Shown in pieces: positions 9,558 through 18,207 of a stretch of 64,000 nt of DNA. Below the pieces are notes generated by a model. The model did not search any database, had not been told where the DNA came from, and worked only from the letters and a program-made list of their open reading frames with translations. The stretch covers positions 1,364,001-1,428,000 of the forward strand of contig CAVTSD010000007.1 in the NCBI GenBank assembly GCA_963737365.1, written 5' to 3'. Positions within the stretch are counted from its first letter, which is position 1, and each line of letters begins with the position of its first letter. Source of the stretch: Roseiarcus sp963737365 (GTDB lineage Bacteria > Pseudomonadota > Alphaproteobacteria > Rhizobiales > Beijerinckiaceae). The translations under genes and the position numbers were made by a program.

Positions 9558-9663
9558 GAGCCTATTCGACATCACTGAAACCGGACTCCTCCGCGTGTAA
9601 TCGTATGTAGAGGCGTGTCCAGGCTTCCTTTCTTGTTCCCCTAACGCTAGGAGATCCGTAATT

Positions 9664-10722
9664 ATGCAAATGAACGAATACGTAACGCTGGGACGCTCAG
9701 GCCTGCGCGTCAGTCCGTTAGCTCTGGGAACCATGACCTTCGGCAACGATCGCTGGGGGTCGAACGATGCCGAGGCACAGAAAATCTTCGATCGCTATCT
9801 CGAGGCTGGCGGTAATTTTATCGATACCGCCGACATCTACGCGGAAGGCAAAAGCGAAGAAGTCGTCGGCCGTTTTGTCGCGCAGGCGAACCTGCACGAC
9901 CGGCTGGTGATCGCTACGAAGTTCAGCTTTAATCCGCAGGAGGGAAATCCCAACTCCGGCGGCAATGGACGCAAGAACATCTATCGCGCACTCGAGGGCT
10001 CGCTGCGCCGCCTGAAGCTGGACTACGTCGACCTGTACTGGATGCATGTGTGGGACACCATCACCCCGGTGGAAGAAGTTGTTAGCACGCTCACCGATCT
10101 GGTGCGTGAGGGGAAGATTCGCTATTACGGATTTTCTGACGTGCCGGCCTGGTATGTTGCTCGCGCTTACACACTGGCGGAACAGCGGGATCTGGAGCCG
10201 CCCATCGGGCTGCAACTGGAGTACTCGCTGGTAGAGCGCAGCATCGAACGCGAACACATACCCGCGGCGCGCGAGCTGGGGATCGGCGTCTGCCCCTGGA
10301 GCCCTCTGGCCAGCGGCTACCTCACCGGCAAATACACGAAGGACGGGCCGGCCAGCAGCAAGGGCAGCCGCCTTGACGTGCTCAAAGACTCGAACAACCC
10401 AGTGTTCAACAAGTTCACTGAGCGCAATTGGACGATTCTTGCTGCCGTGCAAGACGTTGCGCAGCAGGCTAGCCGCTCGGCCGCCGAGGTCGCGTTGAAC
10501 TGGGTTGCGCATCAGCCTGGAGTCACGTCGACCATCATCGGCGCTACCAGCCTCAAACAGTTGGAGGCCAACCTGAATGCAATCACTTTCCATCTGCCCG
10601 CCGGTGCAGCCGACAAGCTCGACGAAGTCAGCCGGCTTGAGCCCGCGCATCCCTACATGTTTTTCGAGGAAGTACTACAGGGTCGCATTCACGGCGGCAC
10701 GACTGTGCGCAAGTGGAGCTAA
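9664..10722 (+). CDS. Aldo/keto reductase
   Basis: NADPH-dependent oxidoreductase of the AKR superfamily, 352 residues. The catalytic tetrad is visible: Asp54 and Tyr59 (FIDTADIYAEG), Lys86 (ATKF) and His128 (YWMHVWD). The cofactor-binding end is near STIIGATSLKQLEANL, as in the YajO/YghZ-like branch. The start ATG at 9664 has AGGAG 12 bases upstream. The gene is monocistronic: a hairpin terminator follows at 10746. The substrate is unknown. Confidence 0.92.
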   Translation: MQMNEYVTLGRSGLRVSPLALGTMTFGNDRWGSNDAEAQKIFDRYLEAGGNFIDTADIYAEGKSEEVVGRFVAQANLHDRLVIATKFSFNPQEGNPNSGGNGRKNIYRALEGSLRRLKLDYVDLYWMHVWDTITPVEEVVSTLTDLVREGKIRYYGFSDVPAWYVARAYTLAEQRDLEPPIGLQLEYSLVERSIEREHIPAARELGIGVCPWSPLASGYLTGKYTKDGPASSKGSRLDVLKDSNNPVFNKFTERNWTILAAVQDVAQQASRSAAEVALNWVAHQPGVTSTIIGATSLKQLEANLNAITFHLPAGAADKLDEVSRLEPAHPYMFFEEVLQGRIHGGTTVRKWS

Positions 10723-10745
10723 ACTTTTCGCACGCGCAATACGAA

Positions 10746-10777
10746 AGCCCGGACCGTTTTGCCCGGGCTCTTCATTT
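10746..10777 (+). terminator. Rho-independent-like terminator after aldo/keto reductase
   Basis: AGCCCGG (10746-10752) pairs with CCGGGCT (10763-10769) across a 10-base loop, followed by CTTCATTTT. The stem is GC-rich and begins 23 bases after the stop codon. The T-run is interrupted. Confidence 0.65.
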
Positions 10778-10876
10778 TCGCTGCCGATCACGTCTACGTC
10801 CAGGTTCTGGCGAAGGCCGAGATCGTTCCATTTGAGGTCAAGCGAATTCTTGTCACCTTCCGTCACCTGGACGGAT

Positions 10877-11104
10877 TTACATCACCAATGCGATGCTTTC
10901 CAGTTCTCTCTGGAAGGCTTCCAGGGTCCCACCCAGCATGCCGACCCGGCTCACCGCGTTCCGGGCTTCCTCAGCCGACACACCATAGCCGTGTCCGGCG
11001 AGAAACATCTGGACCAACTCGGCCGCATCTTTAGAGTCGAACCCGTGGAGCAGCTCGCTCCTCAGTGCCGCCAGTTCCGGGGCGGAAAACTTTTCTGCCA
11101 TCAT
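10877..11104 (-). CDS. Small conserved-looking helical protein, function unknown
   Basis: A 75-residue acidic, mostly helical protein (MMAEKFSAPELAALRSELL). I accept it because a perfect GGAGG sits 8 bases before the ATG at 11104 (a longer frame begins with GTG at 11113, overlapping that ribosome site) and because its composition is protein-like, with no low complexity. No catalytic motif, membrane segment or Cys cluster is visible. It faces the aldo/keto reductase terminator on the other strand and has no close partner. Confidence 0.6.
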   Translation of the reverse strand: MMAEKFSAPELAALRSELLHGFDSKDAAELVQMFLAGHGYGVSAEEARNAVSRVGMLGGTLEAFQRELESIALVM

Positions 11105-11478
11105 CGTCCTCACCTCCGACCCTTACGGGGCATTTGCTACTTAGACTCGCCAGCCTGCTGATTAGTTGCAGGCAATTTGAATGCCGAACCCGAGTTGCTA
11201 GCTACTTTACCCCAAGGTCTTTGCGGAATAACAACCCTCTTATCGCTAAATAGTTGCTAGATAGGGTTCTACCCGGCCAGACTCAGCCTGACTACGTCCC
11301 ACACTGGTTGTACGAAGGAGCGGCGCAAACAGTTTCCTCGTCGCTCTGCTTGAGCGGAATAGCTGCAGTCAACTACCAAATTCGGGATCAGGGGGTGCAG
11401 CGTGGGCAATTTGACCAATGCGGGAATGGGAACGTGCGGGATAGCACTCACTGAACAGGCATTCAGTGCTTCAGCCGA
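11105..11478. other. Gap without recognised genes
   Basis: A 374-base stretch between two minus-strand small genes. I find no convincing frame, tRNA or known RNA. The only structure is CACTGAA/TTCAGTG (11449-11455 with 11462-11468), just downstream of the Trm112-like gene on its own strand; it may be that gene's terminator but has no U-tract. Confidence 0.4.
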
Positions 11479-11646
11479 TCATAGTTGCTCAATCGTCGCT
11501 TCCGGCTCCAGCAGAATCGGAATGCCGTTGCGGATGGGATACACGCGCTTGCACTCGTTACATTTCAGGCTGTCCTCGCCTCGGAGGACGAGGGGCTTGC
11601 GGCAAACCGGGCAGGCGAGAATTTCGAGCAGGTCGGGAGAAATCAT
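11479..11646 (-). CDS. Trm112/UPF0434 (YcaR-like) zinc-ribbon-like protein
   Basis: A 55-residue protein found by reading the minus strand. It begins MISPDLLEILACPVCRKPL and continues with LKCNECKRVYPIRNGIPILL. The order LLEILACPVC...CxxC...YPIRxGIPxLL is the signature of the Trm112p-like/UPF0434 family, and the Cys pairs at 12/15 and 29/32 would bind zinc. In eukaryotes Trm112 activates methyltransferases; the bacterial role is poorly defined. There is no strong ribosome-binding site, but the length (families run 55-65 residues) and motif leave little doubt. Confidence 0.88.
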   Translation of the reverse strand: MISPDLLEILACPVCRKPLVLRGEDSLKCNECKRVYPIRNGIPILLEPEATIEQL

Positions 11647-11665
11647 GGATTCATTGTAGCGCGTG

Positions 11666-11756
11666 GTGCCCCAGGCTCGCCTTCTTTTGGCGAACCTGGG
11701 ATCTCCCTACTACCGCCCAGGCTAGCGTCCAACACCGGGACGCGAACCTGGGGCAC
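11666..11756. repeat. REP/BIME-like pair of hairpins before folD
   Basis: Two similar palindromic units lie head to tail. Unit 1 is CCCAGGCTCGCC paired with GGCGAACCTGGG around TTCTTTT. Unit 2 is CCCAGGCTAGCGTCC paired with GGGACGCGAACCTGGG around a short loop. The outer ends GTGCCCCAGG (11666-11675) and CCTGGGGCAC (11747-11756) are also perfect complements. This is the architecture of bacterial interspersed mosaic elements built from REP sequences. Confidence 0.6.
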
Positions 11757-11811
11757 AAGCAATCTCCCCGCGATAAACTAGATATTCATTCGTCATTCGC
11801 AAGGGGGAGTC

Positions 11812-12753
11812 ATGTCGGCCATCATTCTCGACGGCACTAAGATCGCGGCACAAATCAAAGCCGAAGTCGGCGAAGAGGTCAAAGAGCTAACCACTGCGGG
11901 GCTCCGTCCCGGACTCGCGGTTGTGCTCGCCGGCCACAATCCGGCATCGGAAATCTATGTGCGCAACAAGGTGAAGAGCTGCGAGCAGCTCGGCATCTAC
12001 AGCGAGAAGCACACGCCGCTGGACACCGCGACCACCGAAGAGCTTTTGGAGTTGGTCAATGACCTGAATCGCCGCGATGAGATCGACGGCATCCTGGTGC
12101 AGCTGCCCTTGCCCTCGCAGGTCGACTCGAAGAAGGTATTACTGGCAGTCTCGCCGGAGAAAGACGTCGACGGCTTCCATCCTATGAACGTCGGTTATCT
12201 GTCGACGCAACGGCCCGGCCTGGTTCCGTGTACGCCGGCCGGCATCATCGAGATCCTGAAACGCAGCAACATCCCGATCGCCGGAGCGGAAGCTGTGGTC
12301 GTCGGGCGCAGCGACATTGTCGGCAAACCCGTCGCCATGCTCCTGCTGAACGGCAACGCGACCGTTACCGTCTGTCACTCGAAGACTCGTGACCTGGCCG
12401 CGGTCTGCCGTCGTGCGGATATCCTCGTCGCTGCGATCGGGAAGGCCGGCATGATCACCTCCGACTTCGTGAAGCCGGGCGCGACGGTCATCGATGTCGG
12501 CATGAACACCGTCACCGATCCTGCGGAGTTCCAGGAGTTCTTTGCCGGAAATGAGAAACGTGAGAAAGGCTTTGCTGAGAAAGGCTCAACCCTGATGGGC
12601 GATGTTCATCCCAAGGTCGCCGAAGTCGCTGGTGCGCTCACGCCAGTCCCGGGTGGCGTAGGCCCGCTCACCATCGCCATGTTGATGAGCAATACGGTGA
12701 AGGCAGCCAAACTCCGCCGAGGCGACAGGGTAGGCAGCCTTGCTGCCAAGTAG
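11812..12753 (+). CDS. folD: Bifunctional methylenetetrahydrofolate dehydrogenase/cyclohydrolase
   Basis: Cytoplasmic enzyme that interconverts 5,10-methylene- and 10-formyl-tetrahydrofolate, feeding purine and fMet synthesis; 313 residues. Family blocks are clear: YVRNKVKSCEQLGI (catalytic Lys), DGILVQLPLPSQVD, PEKDVDGFHPMNVG, VVGRSDIVGKPVAMLLL (NADP site) and TPVPGGVGPLTIAML near the end. An insertion of about 15 residues rich in Glu and Lys (EFFAGNEKREKGFAEKG) lengthens it relative to E. coli FolD (288). The ribosome site AAGGGGGAG precedes the ATG. It is monocistronic, facing a minus-strand gene. Confidence 0.97.
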   Translation: MSAIILDGTKIAAQIKAEVGEEVKELTTAGLRPGLAVVLAGHNPASEIYVRNKVKSCEQLGIYSEKHTPLDTATTEELLELVNDLNRRDEIDGILVQLPLPSQVDSKKVLLAVSPEKDVDGFHPMNVGYLSTQRPGLVPCTPAGIIEILKRSNIPIAGAEAVVVGRSDIVGKPVAMLLLNGNATVTVCHSKTRDLAAVCRRADILVAAIGKAGMITSDFVKPGATVIDVGMNTVTDPAEFQEFFAGNEKREKGFAEKGSTLMGDVHPKVAEVAGALTPVPGGVGPLTIAMLMSNTVKAAKLRRGDRVGSLAAK

Positions 12754-12767
12754 CGTGTACCGCTAAA

Positions 12768-12782
12768 TCCGGGTGCCCCGGA
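12768..12782. terminator. Short hairpin between convergent genes
   Basis: TCCGGG (12768-12773) pairs with CCCGGA (12777-12782) over a 3-base loop, between the folD stop and the stop of the convergent secreted-protein gene. No T-run is present on either side, so it is at best a weak bidirectional terminator. Confidence 0.3.
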
Positions 12783-12791
12783 GTACGCCTC

Positions 12792-14681
12792 CTACGGTGT
12801 AACCATGCGGTAGGCGACGATCTTCCACTGCCCGTTGTCCTTTGACCATAGCAACGATAGGGCTGCCGGGTGTTCCCCCGGAGTCCGTAGTTTGAAGAGT
12901 ATTCCGTAGTAGTCACCGTACTTGAGCTCCTGCGATTCTTCACCCTGATACGGATGCTCTTCCGACTCCTGCTGGCACATCATCGCGGGCGCTAAGCCGT
13001 CAGGAACGGCGACGATCGCGTAAGCGTTATCCCCCTTGTGGCTGACCGGCTTTAATCCCTGGTGATCCGTAACGGCGGGCTCGATTACATCCGGCAAGTG
13101 CTGTACTCGCTCCAAGTCCTCGGCTACGGTTTGCATCGCCGTCTGCATGTAATTCAGATATTGCGGCGTCGTGGTCGGCTGCGGCTGATCGCTGGGGACT
13201 ATCGCCTCGATGCAGGAATAGCTCTTAGGTGAAAAATAGTTCGTTGCGGCAACATAGTTCCGCTTGATCAACCACTCCCGCAGGAAGTCGTGAGAGGCTT
13301 GCAGCAAGGCTGCATCAGCTTTCGTATGCTGCACTGGAGCTTCGGCTGTCTGGGCAGTGCGCGTGTCCAGTCCGGGCTGGGGCTTGGCGTCTTCCGGCTC
13401 AGCGTCCCAGGAGACGACCTTCCAGTACGCGCCTTCCTTCGTCCAGAGGATGGTGATGATCTGGCCGGCCTCATGCGGCTGCTCCAGCCGAAAGACCGAG
13501 GCATAATACCGGTTGTACTTCTTCTTCATGCCGGTGACGCGAGCGTCTTCGAAGTCTTTGAGGGCGCGCTGATCGTCGCATTCGAATTCCGGCGCAACTC
13601 CGTCGGGCACGGCATAAACCGTGAAGATGTTGCCGTATTGCTGCTTCACCATTTTGAGCCGGGAATCATCGACCTTCGAAGCCGCGACGGCATCCTGCAG
13701 CTTCTCCGGAGTTCCCAGCGCTTTACTGATTGCGGCCAGGTCCTTTGCGGCGAGATATGGAGCGGCGGCGGCACTGATCTCCTTGCCGGACTGCGGTCCG
13801 TACTCCTCCAGGCAGCTATAGGAGCGCGAAGACAGATAGGCGGCCGACATCTCGGGCTTGTGCTCCACAAGCCACGAGGTCAGGAAGTCCAGAATCGCAT
13901 CTTCGAGTTTGCCGCCGCCTTTGCGGGGAACCGGAGGCACGTCGCCGGTGGCCTCGGCAACTGTTTCCGCGTCCGGTGGCTCTGAGATGTCGAGGGCGAA
14001 GAGGTTGCGCCACCAGTCGGTAAGTCCCTCCCAGCGCTGAAGATGCCGCTGGGTGTTGTTGCCGGCGCGAACATCGGAGTTGGCTGCGGTCAGATGGCCG
14101 TTGAGGAGCGCAGCTGGAAACTTCGAGGAGCGGTAATCGACATCAATGTCGGCATGGCGTCCGTCAGCTGCCATGGAAATCTGGATCGAGGGTGCCCCGC
14201 CGTCCTGCCGCCAGTTCAGGGGATAGCCGTGGTGATACACCGTGTTGTCGCGGTCGCGGAAGAACTGGGTGGAGTTGCGCAGTGTCTGGAGTGCGTCGGG
14301 ACGGAGGACGACATAGACACGGAATTGGAGATCGCCTCGGGCTTTCGGAATTTTGCCGTTGATGGTCTCAATCGACTGCACCAGATCCAAGGCGTCCCCC
14401 ATGGACTCACCGGACTTGCTGGTGAGATGGGTGGTCATCAGGGCGTGTGTAACGGCTTCAAAGGTAGTACGCGTGGACAAAGAAAGCTCGTCGTAATCCG
14501 AGGGCGGAAGGTCCTCGTGCATCATCTTGTCGTATTCGGCATACCACTCGTCGATGAGCTTTTTCTGTGCCGGCTTGAGCTGGGCATAAGTGCCCTTGAA
14601 GACTGGTCCGGAGGAGGGAGAATTTTGCGCAGGAGATGAAATTGCTGTCAGGACAATGCACGTAACTAAGAAGAGCCGCAT
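12792..14681 (-). CDS. Secreted protein with internal domain duplication, function unknown
   Basis: A 629-residue protein with an N-terminal signal peptide (cleavage about SSPAQ). Residues 1-265 form one unrecognised domain. The rest is two copies of one module (about 275-420 and 460-629). Each has FLxxWL, then AxxYxSxxSYSCxE, then AVPDGxAPxxxC, then YYxxxFxLxxPxE and finally LWxKxGxWKxV. Two Cys per copy at matching positions suggest a disulphide in the periplasm. No catalytic motif is evident. It stands alone between convergent folD and the jag operon. I cannot assign a function. Confidence 0.8.
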   Translation of the reverse strand: MRLFLVTCIVLTAISSPAQNSPSSGPVFKGTYAQLKPAQKKLIDEWYAEYDKMMHEDLPPSDYDELSLSTRTTFEAVTHALMTTHLTSKSGESMGDALDLVQSIETINGKIPKARGDLQFRVYVVLRPDALQTLRNSTQFFRDRDNTVYHHGYPLNWRQDGGAPSIQISMAADGRHADIDVDYRSSKFPAALLNGHLTAANSDVRAGNNTQRHLQRWEGLTDWWRNLFALDISEPPDAETVAEATGDVPPVPRKGGGKLEDAILDFLTSWLVEHKPEMSAAYLSSRSYSCLEEYGPQSGKEISAAAAPYLAAKDLAAISKALGTPEKLQDAVAASKVDDSRLKMVKQQYGNIFTVYAVPDGVAPEFECDDQRALKDFEDARVTGMKKKYNRYYASVFRLEQPHEAGQIITILWTKEGAYWKVVSWDAEPEDAKPQPGLDTRTAQTAEAPVQHTKADAALLQASHDFLREWLIKRNYVAATNYFSPKSYSCIEAIVPSDQPQPTTTPQYLNYMQTAMQTVAEDLERVQHLPDVIEPAVTDHQGLKPVSHKGDNAYAIVAVPDGLAPAMMCQQESEEHPYQGEESQELKYGDYYGILFKLRTPGEHPAALSLLWSKDNGQWKIVAYRMVTP

Positions 14682-14854
14682 TCCTTCTCCCCGGATAGTG
14701 GTCAGTCCGCGGCACTCGCAAACTTCAGTGTCGAAGGCTCGCGCAACTTTGGTGAACTGTTCAGAAGGCAGCTTTCCTTTTGCCTTGCTGGAGGTTGTGA
14801 TTCAAATGTGTTAACAGGATCGGCAACCCCGGCCGTCTCTGGACGGAAGAATGT

Positions 14855-14880
14855 CACAACATTCTGGCTCAGAATGTGTG
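14855..14880 (-). terminator. Hairpin downstream of the rpmH-jag operon
   Basis: ACATTCTG (14859-14866) pairs with CAGAATGT (14870-14877) across a 3-base loop; with one bulged base the stem gains 3 more pairs. It lies 34 bases after the jag stop on the operon strand. The U-tract is poor. Confidence 0.45.
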
Positions 14881-14913
14881 AAAAAGGAAGAAGCTAGAAG
14901 CGTGTACTGTTCG

Positions 14914-15456
14914 TTATCGCCTGCGGCGGGAGATCGGCGGTGCCGGCGGCTGGCCCTTGTAATCTTTGGGATAGACAACGACGTGCCGCTGGGCGGCCTC
15001 GCCTGCGCTCTCGGTGCGAAGGTCCTCGAGATCGCGCAAGGCCAAGTGCAGGATGCGGCGCTCGCGCGAAGACATGGGAGCGAACGCATAAGGCATGCTG
15101 GTTTCACGGACTCGTTCCGCGGCCACGTCGGCGGCCAGGCGTAGCTCCTGCAAGCGGGCCGAACGGAAATTCTGGCAGTCGAAGCTGATCTTCTCGTGCT
15201 CATCCGGAGCCAGCCGCAGCATCTCCAGCGAGACGTGCTCGAAGGCCCGCAGCAGTTCGCCGCCATTCTCAAGCGCCAGCGAGCTGTCGGAACCTGACAA
15301 CTCGACCAGGATGTCGGGACGCTCCCATTCGCGCTCCGCGCCGACCTGGGGGTCGACCGTGATCTTGTAACGCAGGCGGAAGTCTCCGGCGGCAAAGATG
15401 TTGTTCAGTAACTCGCTGATCTTCTTGGCTGCGGCAATCTTGTCTTGAATGGGCAT
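14914..15456 (-). CDS. jag: Jag-like R3H-domain RNA-binding protein
   Basis: Predicted single-strand nucleic-acid-binding protein (SpoIIIJ-associated/KhpB type), 180 residues. The C-terminal R3H domain shows Arg133-x3-His137 in SSRERRILHLALRDL, followed by HVVVYP. The N-terminal part (about 1-110) fits a divergent KH-like region, DILVELSGSDSSLALENGG standing where Jag has DGRNLGLLIGRRG, so the GxxG loop is not intact. It lies 15 bases after yidC, the usual bacterial gene order rpmH-rnpA-yidD-yidC-jag. The tail PPISRRRR is basic. Confidence 0.88.
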   Translation of the reverse strand: MPIQDKIAAAKKISELLNNIFAAGDFRLRYKITVDPQVGAEREWERPDILVELSGSDSSLALENGGELLRAFEHVSLEMLRLAPDEHEKISFDCQNFRSARLQELRLAADVAAERVRETSMPYAFAPMSSRERRILHLALRDLEDLRTESAGEAAQRHVVVYPKDYKGQPPAPPISRRRR

Positions 15457-15471
15457 AAGCTTGTGCCGTCT

Positions 15472-17244
15472 CTACTTCAGGGCCTTCTTGCGGGCGCGCT
15501 TTTCCATTTCCGCGCGCATCTCGCGGCCCAGTCCGGTGCGGTTCATGGTGTACTGCTGAATGATCGCAATGACGTTACCGATGATCCAGTAAACGCTCAA
15601 CCCGGAAGGCAAATTGAAGCTGAACCAGCCGATCATCAGCGGCATCATCAGGGTCATCATCTGCTGCTGCTTGGGATCCATGCCCGAGTTCGGCGTCATC
15701 TTCTGCACCAGGTAGGTGCTGACCACGATGAGCACCGGCATGACAAACAGCTTGTCCGGCGAAGACAAATCGTGCAGCCAGAGGAACGGCGCCTGGCGCA
15801 GTTCAATCGCGTTCCCCAGCATGGAGTAGAACGCGAACAGGAACGGCATCTGGATGACCAGCGGGAGACATCCGCCGGCGGGATTCACCCCTTCGCGCTT
15901 GTAGAGCTCGCCAATCTCGGCGTTCATCTCCTGGCGCTTGGGATCGCGCATGGGATACTTCTTGTACTTCTCCTGGATCGCCTTCATTTGCGGCTGAAGC
16001 TTCTGCATCTTCAGCGCAGACTTCATGCTGGCAATGCGCAACGGCAGCAGCGCCAGGTTGATGATGACGGTCAGGATGATGATGGCCACGCCCCAGTTGC
16101 GGGCCATGTGCTCGTGCGTCCACTTCAACCACAGGAACAGTGGACGGGCGATCAGGTGAAAGAAGCCGAAGTCCACCACATCGCGCAGATCGGGACCATT
16201 CATCTGGCCCGGGGCGGTGTTGGAACGTATGGATTCAAGTACATCCAGCGCCTTCGGACCTACGAAGAGACGTAGGCGGGTCGGTCCGGCGGCATCGCCA
16301 ACCGCAGCACCAAGGACATCGTAATGGACGGTTTCGTTCGGATCTGGCTTCTTCGGGTCTTTGGGGACAGTGATCGACTCGTGCAGCGTCACCATCACGG
16401 CGGTATCCGGATTGTCCGGCAGGAAGATCCCGGCAAAGAATTGGTCCTGGGCTCCCGCCCAGTTAAACGGTCCGCGCAATGTGTTGCCGCCGCTCACCTT
16501 CTTAGGCGCGAGCCGCTCGACCTTGCCGTCGGCCATGTACTCGATCTTCTGCGAGGCGTAACCGGGAGCCGTTGTCTCGTCGCCGAAGGCCGCCGGCCAT
16601 ACGGGAAGCGCGGGAACCGACTGCCCGTTCTGGGTAATGGATGTCTCGACCGAGACGACGTAAGTAGTGCCAAAGACGAAGCTCTTGTGGACCACGAGTC
16701 CGCCGTTGGAGTAGTCGAATGCCAGCTCACCGGGAGCAGTGAGGCTACCCGACGAACTCGCCACATATAACGCAGAATTGACCTGGTTCCGCAGGTTCTG
16801 ATCGTAGGTATACAGGCTGAGCGGAAGACCGAACTTGACGGTTTGCTTATTGACCAAGTCCAGGGGCTGTCCGTCGTCGTCCTTATACTTCTTCAGAATC
16901 CACGATTTCACCTGTCCGCCGCGGTTGGTGAAGACGATCTTGTAAAGATCGTTCTCCACGGTGGTTTCGGTTTCAGCCTTGGCCAACTTTGCTTCGACGG
17001 GAACGGCCGCAGGCGGAGCTATCGGCTTGGCCGGAGCTGCCGTTTCGACCTTGGCCGGCGTGGCGGACTGCGTGGTTGCCGAGCTGTTCTGGGAAGTCGG
17101 AGCTGCGTCCGTCTTGGGTGGGGTGACCGGTTTCTTGAAGAGGAAAATCTGGCCGAGAATGATCAGCGCAAAGACGACGGCGAATACCGTCATCATGCGC
17201 TTATCGCCGCCTGGCTCTTGTTGTGGATTGCGATATTCAGCCAA
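15472..17244 (-). CDS. yidC: Membrane protein insertase YidC
   Basis: Insertase/foldase for inner-membrane proteins, 590 residues, of the Gram-negative type. The first membrane segment (about 18-35, MMTVFAVVFALIILGQIFLF) is followed by an Ala/Pro/Thr-rich linker and the large periplasmic beta-supersandwich domain (about 85-345). The conserved five-helix insertase core runs from about 365 to 575, with WGVAIIILTVIINLALLPL, the cytoplasmic coiled coil LKMQKLQPQMKAIQEKYK, GGCLPLVIQMPFLFAFY and NLPSGLSVYWIIGNVIAIIQ. Each key block of the family is intact. Its neighbours yidD and jag act in or near the same pathway. Confidence 0.97.
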   Translation of the reverse strand: MAEYRNPQQEPGGDKRMMTVFAVVFALIILGQIFLFKKPVTPPKTDAAPTSQNSSATTQSATPAKVETAAPAKPIAPPAAVPVEAKLAKAETETTVENDLYKIVFTNRGGQVKSWILKKYKDDDGQPLDLVNKQTVKFGLPLSLYTYDQNLRNQVNSALYVASSSGSLTAPGELAFDYSNGGLVVHKSFVFGTTYVVSVETSITQNGQSVPALPVWPAAFGDETTAPGYASQKIEYMADGKVERLAPKKVSGGNTLRGPFNWAGAQDQFFAGIFLPDNPDTAVMVTLHESITVPKDPKKPDPNETVHYDVLGAAVGDAAGPTRLRLFVGPKALDVLESIRSNTAPGQMNGPDLRDVVDFGFFHLIARPLFLWLKWTHEHMARNWGVAIIILTVIINLALLPLRIASMKSALKMQKLQPQMKAIQEKYKKYPMRDPKRQEMNAEIGELYKREGVNPAGGCLPLVIQMPFLFAFYSMLGNAIELRQAPFLWLHDLSSPDKLFVMPVLIVVSTYLVQKMTPNSGMDPKQQQMMTLMMPLMIGWFSFNLPSGLSVYWIIGNVIAIIQQYTMNRTGLGREMRAEMEKRARKKALK

Positions 17245-17314
17245 AGTTCAGGTTCCGTTCAATCCGACCGCTGCTCAAATCAGCGGCGACAAATTCTATA
17301 GCTCCGTTGCCGAC

Positions 17315-17545
17315 TTAGCGTGCCCGCTCGAGCGGGACAGGCGGCGGGTCATAACCGGAGCGGGCCAATGGATGACAACGTAAGAGCCTGGCAACAGCCA
17401 GCCAGCTTCCACGAATCGCGCCGTGGCGCTCAATTGCCTCGAGGGCATACTCGGAGCAGGTCGGCACAAAGCGGCACGAATGGGGCAACATGGGCGAGAT
17501 GAATCGCTTGTACCCTCGCAGCGCGAACTGCAATACCTGTTTCAT
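17315..17545 (-). CDS. yidD: Membrane protein insertion efficiency factor YidD
   Basis: Small membrane-associated helper of YidC, 76 residues. The family signature is complete: LRGYKRFISPMLPHSCRF, then PTCSEYALEAIERHG, then LLRCHPLARSGYDPPP, with the conserved Cys residues. Its ATG overlaps the rnpA stop codon (ATGA at 17542-17545), so translation is coupled. yidC starts 70 bases downstream. Confidence 0.95.
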   Translation of the reverse strand: MKQVLQFALRGYKRFISPMLPHSCRFVPTCSEYALEAIERHGAIRGSWLAVARLLRCHPLARSGYDPPPVPLERAR

Positions 17546-17934
17546 TTCACTTCCGCCGATCTGGCCCGCTCTGCCGCAACACGCAGCCCCCGCGAAACCT
17601 CTTTCACCAGTTCGGCAAACGGCAGGGCGAGAACGCTCTTGCGCGGGTTGAATACAATGTCCAGTGGACCGCTACAGCTTTCACGCGACAGGCGCACCGC
17701 CTCGCGCATTCGGCGCTTAATGCGGTTACGGTCGACCGCTCCGCCAAGCACCTTACCGACCGTAAGTCCTACCCGCGGCTCTCCTCCCGGCGCAACTTCG
17801 CGCCGCAGGAAAAAAACTGTCATGTTTCCCGTGAACTGCCGGCGTCCGGCCTGGTATACGCGCTGAAAATCGGCGTGCTTCAGCAGGCGCCTCGACTTCG
17901 GAAACTTGCTGGGGTCGGAGATCTTACCAGACAT
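17542..17934 (-). CDS. rnpA: Ribonuclease P protein component
   Basis: Protein subunit of RNase P, which binds the 5' leader of precursor tRNAs; 130 residues, basic. The family blocks are present: FPKSRRLLKHADFQRVYQAG, VGLTVGKVLGGAVDRNRIKRRMREAVR (the RNR-type RNA-binding motif) and PLDIVFNPRKSVL. It follows rpmH and overlaps yidD, matching the conserved cluster. Confidence 0.96.
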   Translation of the reverse strand: MSGKISDPSKFPKSRRLLKHADFQRVYQAGRRQFTGNMTVFFLRREVAPGGEPRVGLTVGKVLGGAVDRNRIKRRMREAVRLSRESCSGPLDIVFNPRKSVLALPFAELVKEVSRGLRVAAERARSAEVK

Positions 17935-18051
17935 TCCGTGTTCGTCAGCTGCCGCCCGGTCACACTTCAGGGTTCCACGACGAGATCAGCGACGACCCTC
18001 ACAATTGTATCGGCAAGACTACGATCGTGCAGAACGACTTACGGCTTCCGC

Positions 18052-18207
18052 CTAGTCGCGGTAGCCCGGGCTCACGGAAACGCGCTTGCGTCCCTTGGCG
18101 CGCCGGCGTGACAAAACTGCCCGGCCGCTCTTGGTCTTCATGCGAGAACGAAATCCGTGCGTCTTCGAGCGGCGACGCCGGTTGGGTTGGAAAGTGCGCT
18201 TAGGCAT
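18052..18207 (-). CDS. rpmH: 50S ribosomal protein L34
   Basis: 51 residues beginning MPKRTFQPNRRRRSKTHGF and ending RRAKGRKRVSVSPGYRD, the L34 signature. A longer frame reaches 18270, but the ATG at 18207 gives the exact family N-terminus. It is the first gene of the leftward cluster divergent from dnaA. Confidence 0.97.
   Translation of the reverse strand: MPKRTFQPNRRRRSKTHGFRSRMKTKSGRAVLSRRRAKGRKRVSVSPGYRD

Noticed and set aside
10577..11161. Plus-strand 194-codon frame across the aldo/keto reductase end and terminator
   Set aside because: It runs through a terminator hairpin and is antisense to a small gene with a perfect ribosome site.
14811..15395. Minus-strand 194-codon frame overlapping jag in another frame
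   Set aside because: It is Ser/Arg/Cys-rich noise; the overlapping frame has the R3H motif and the expected gene order.
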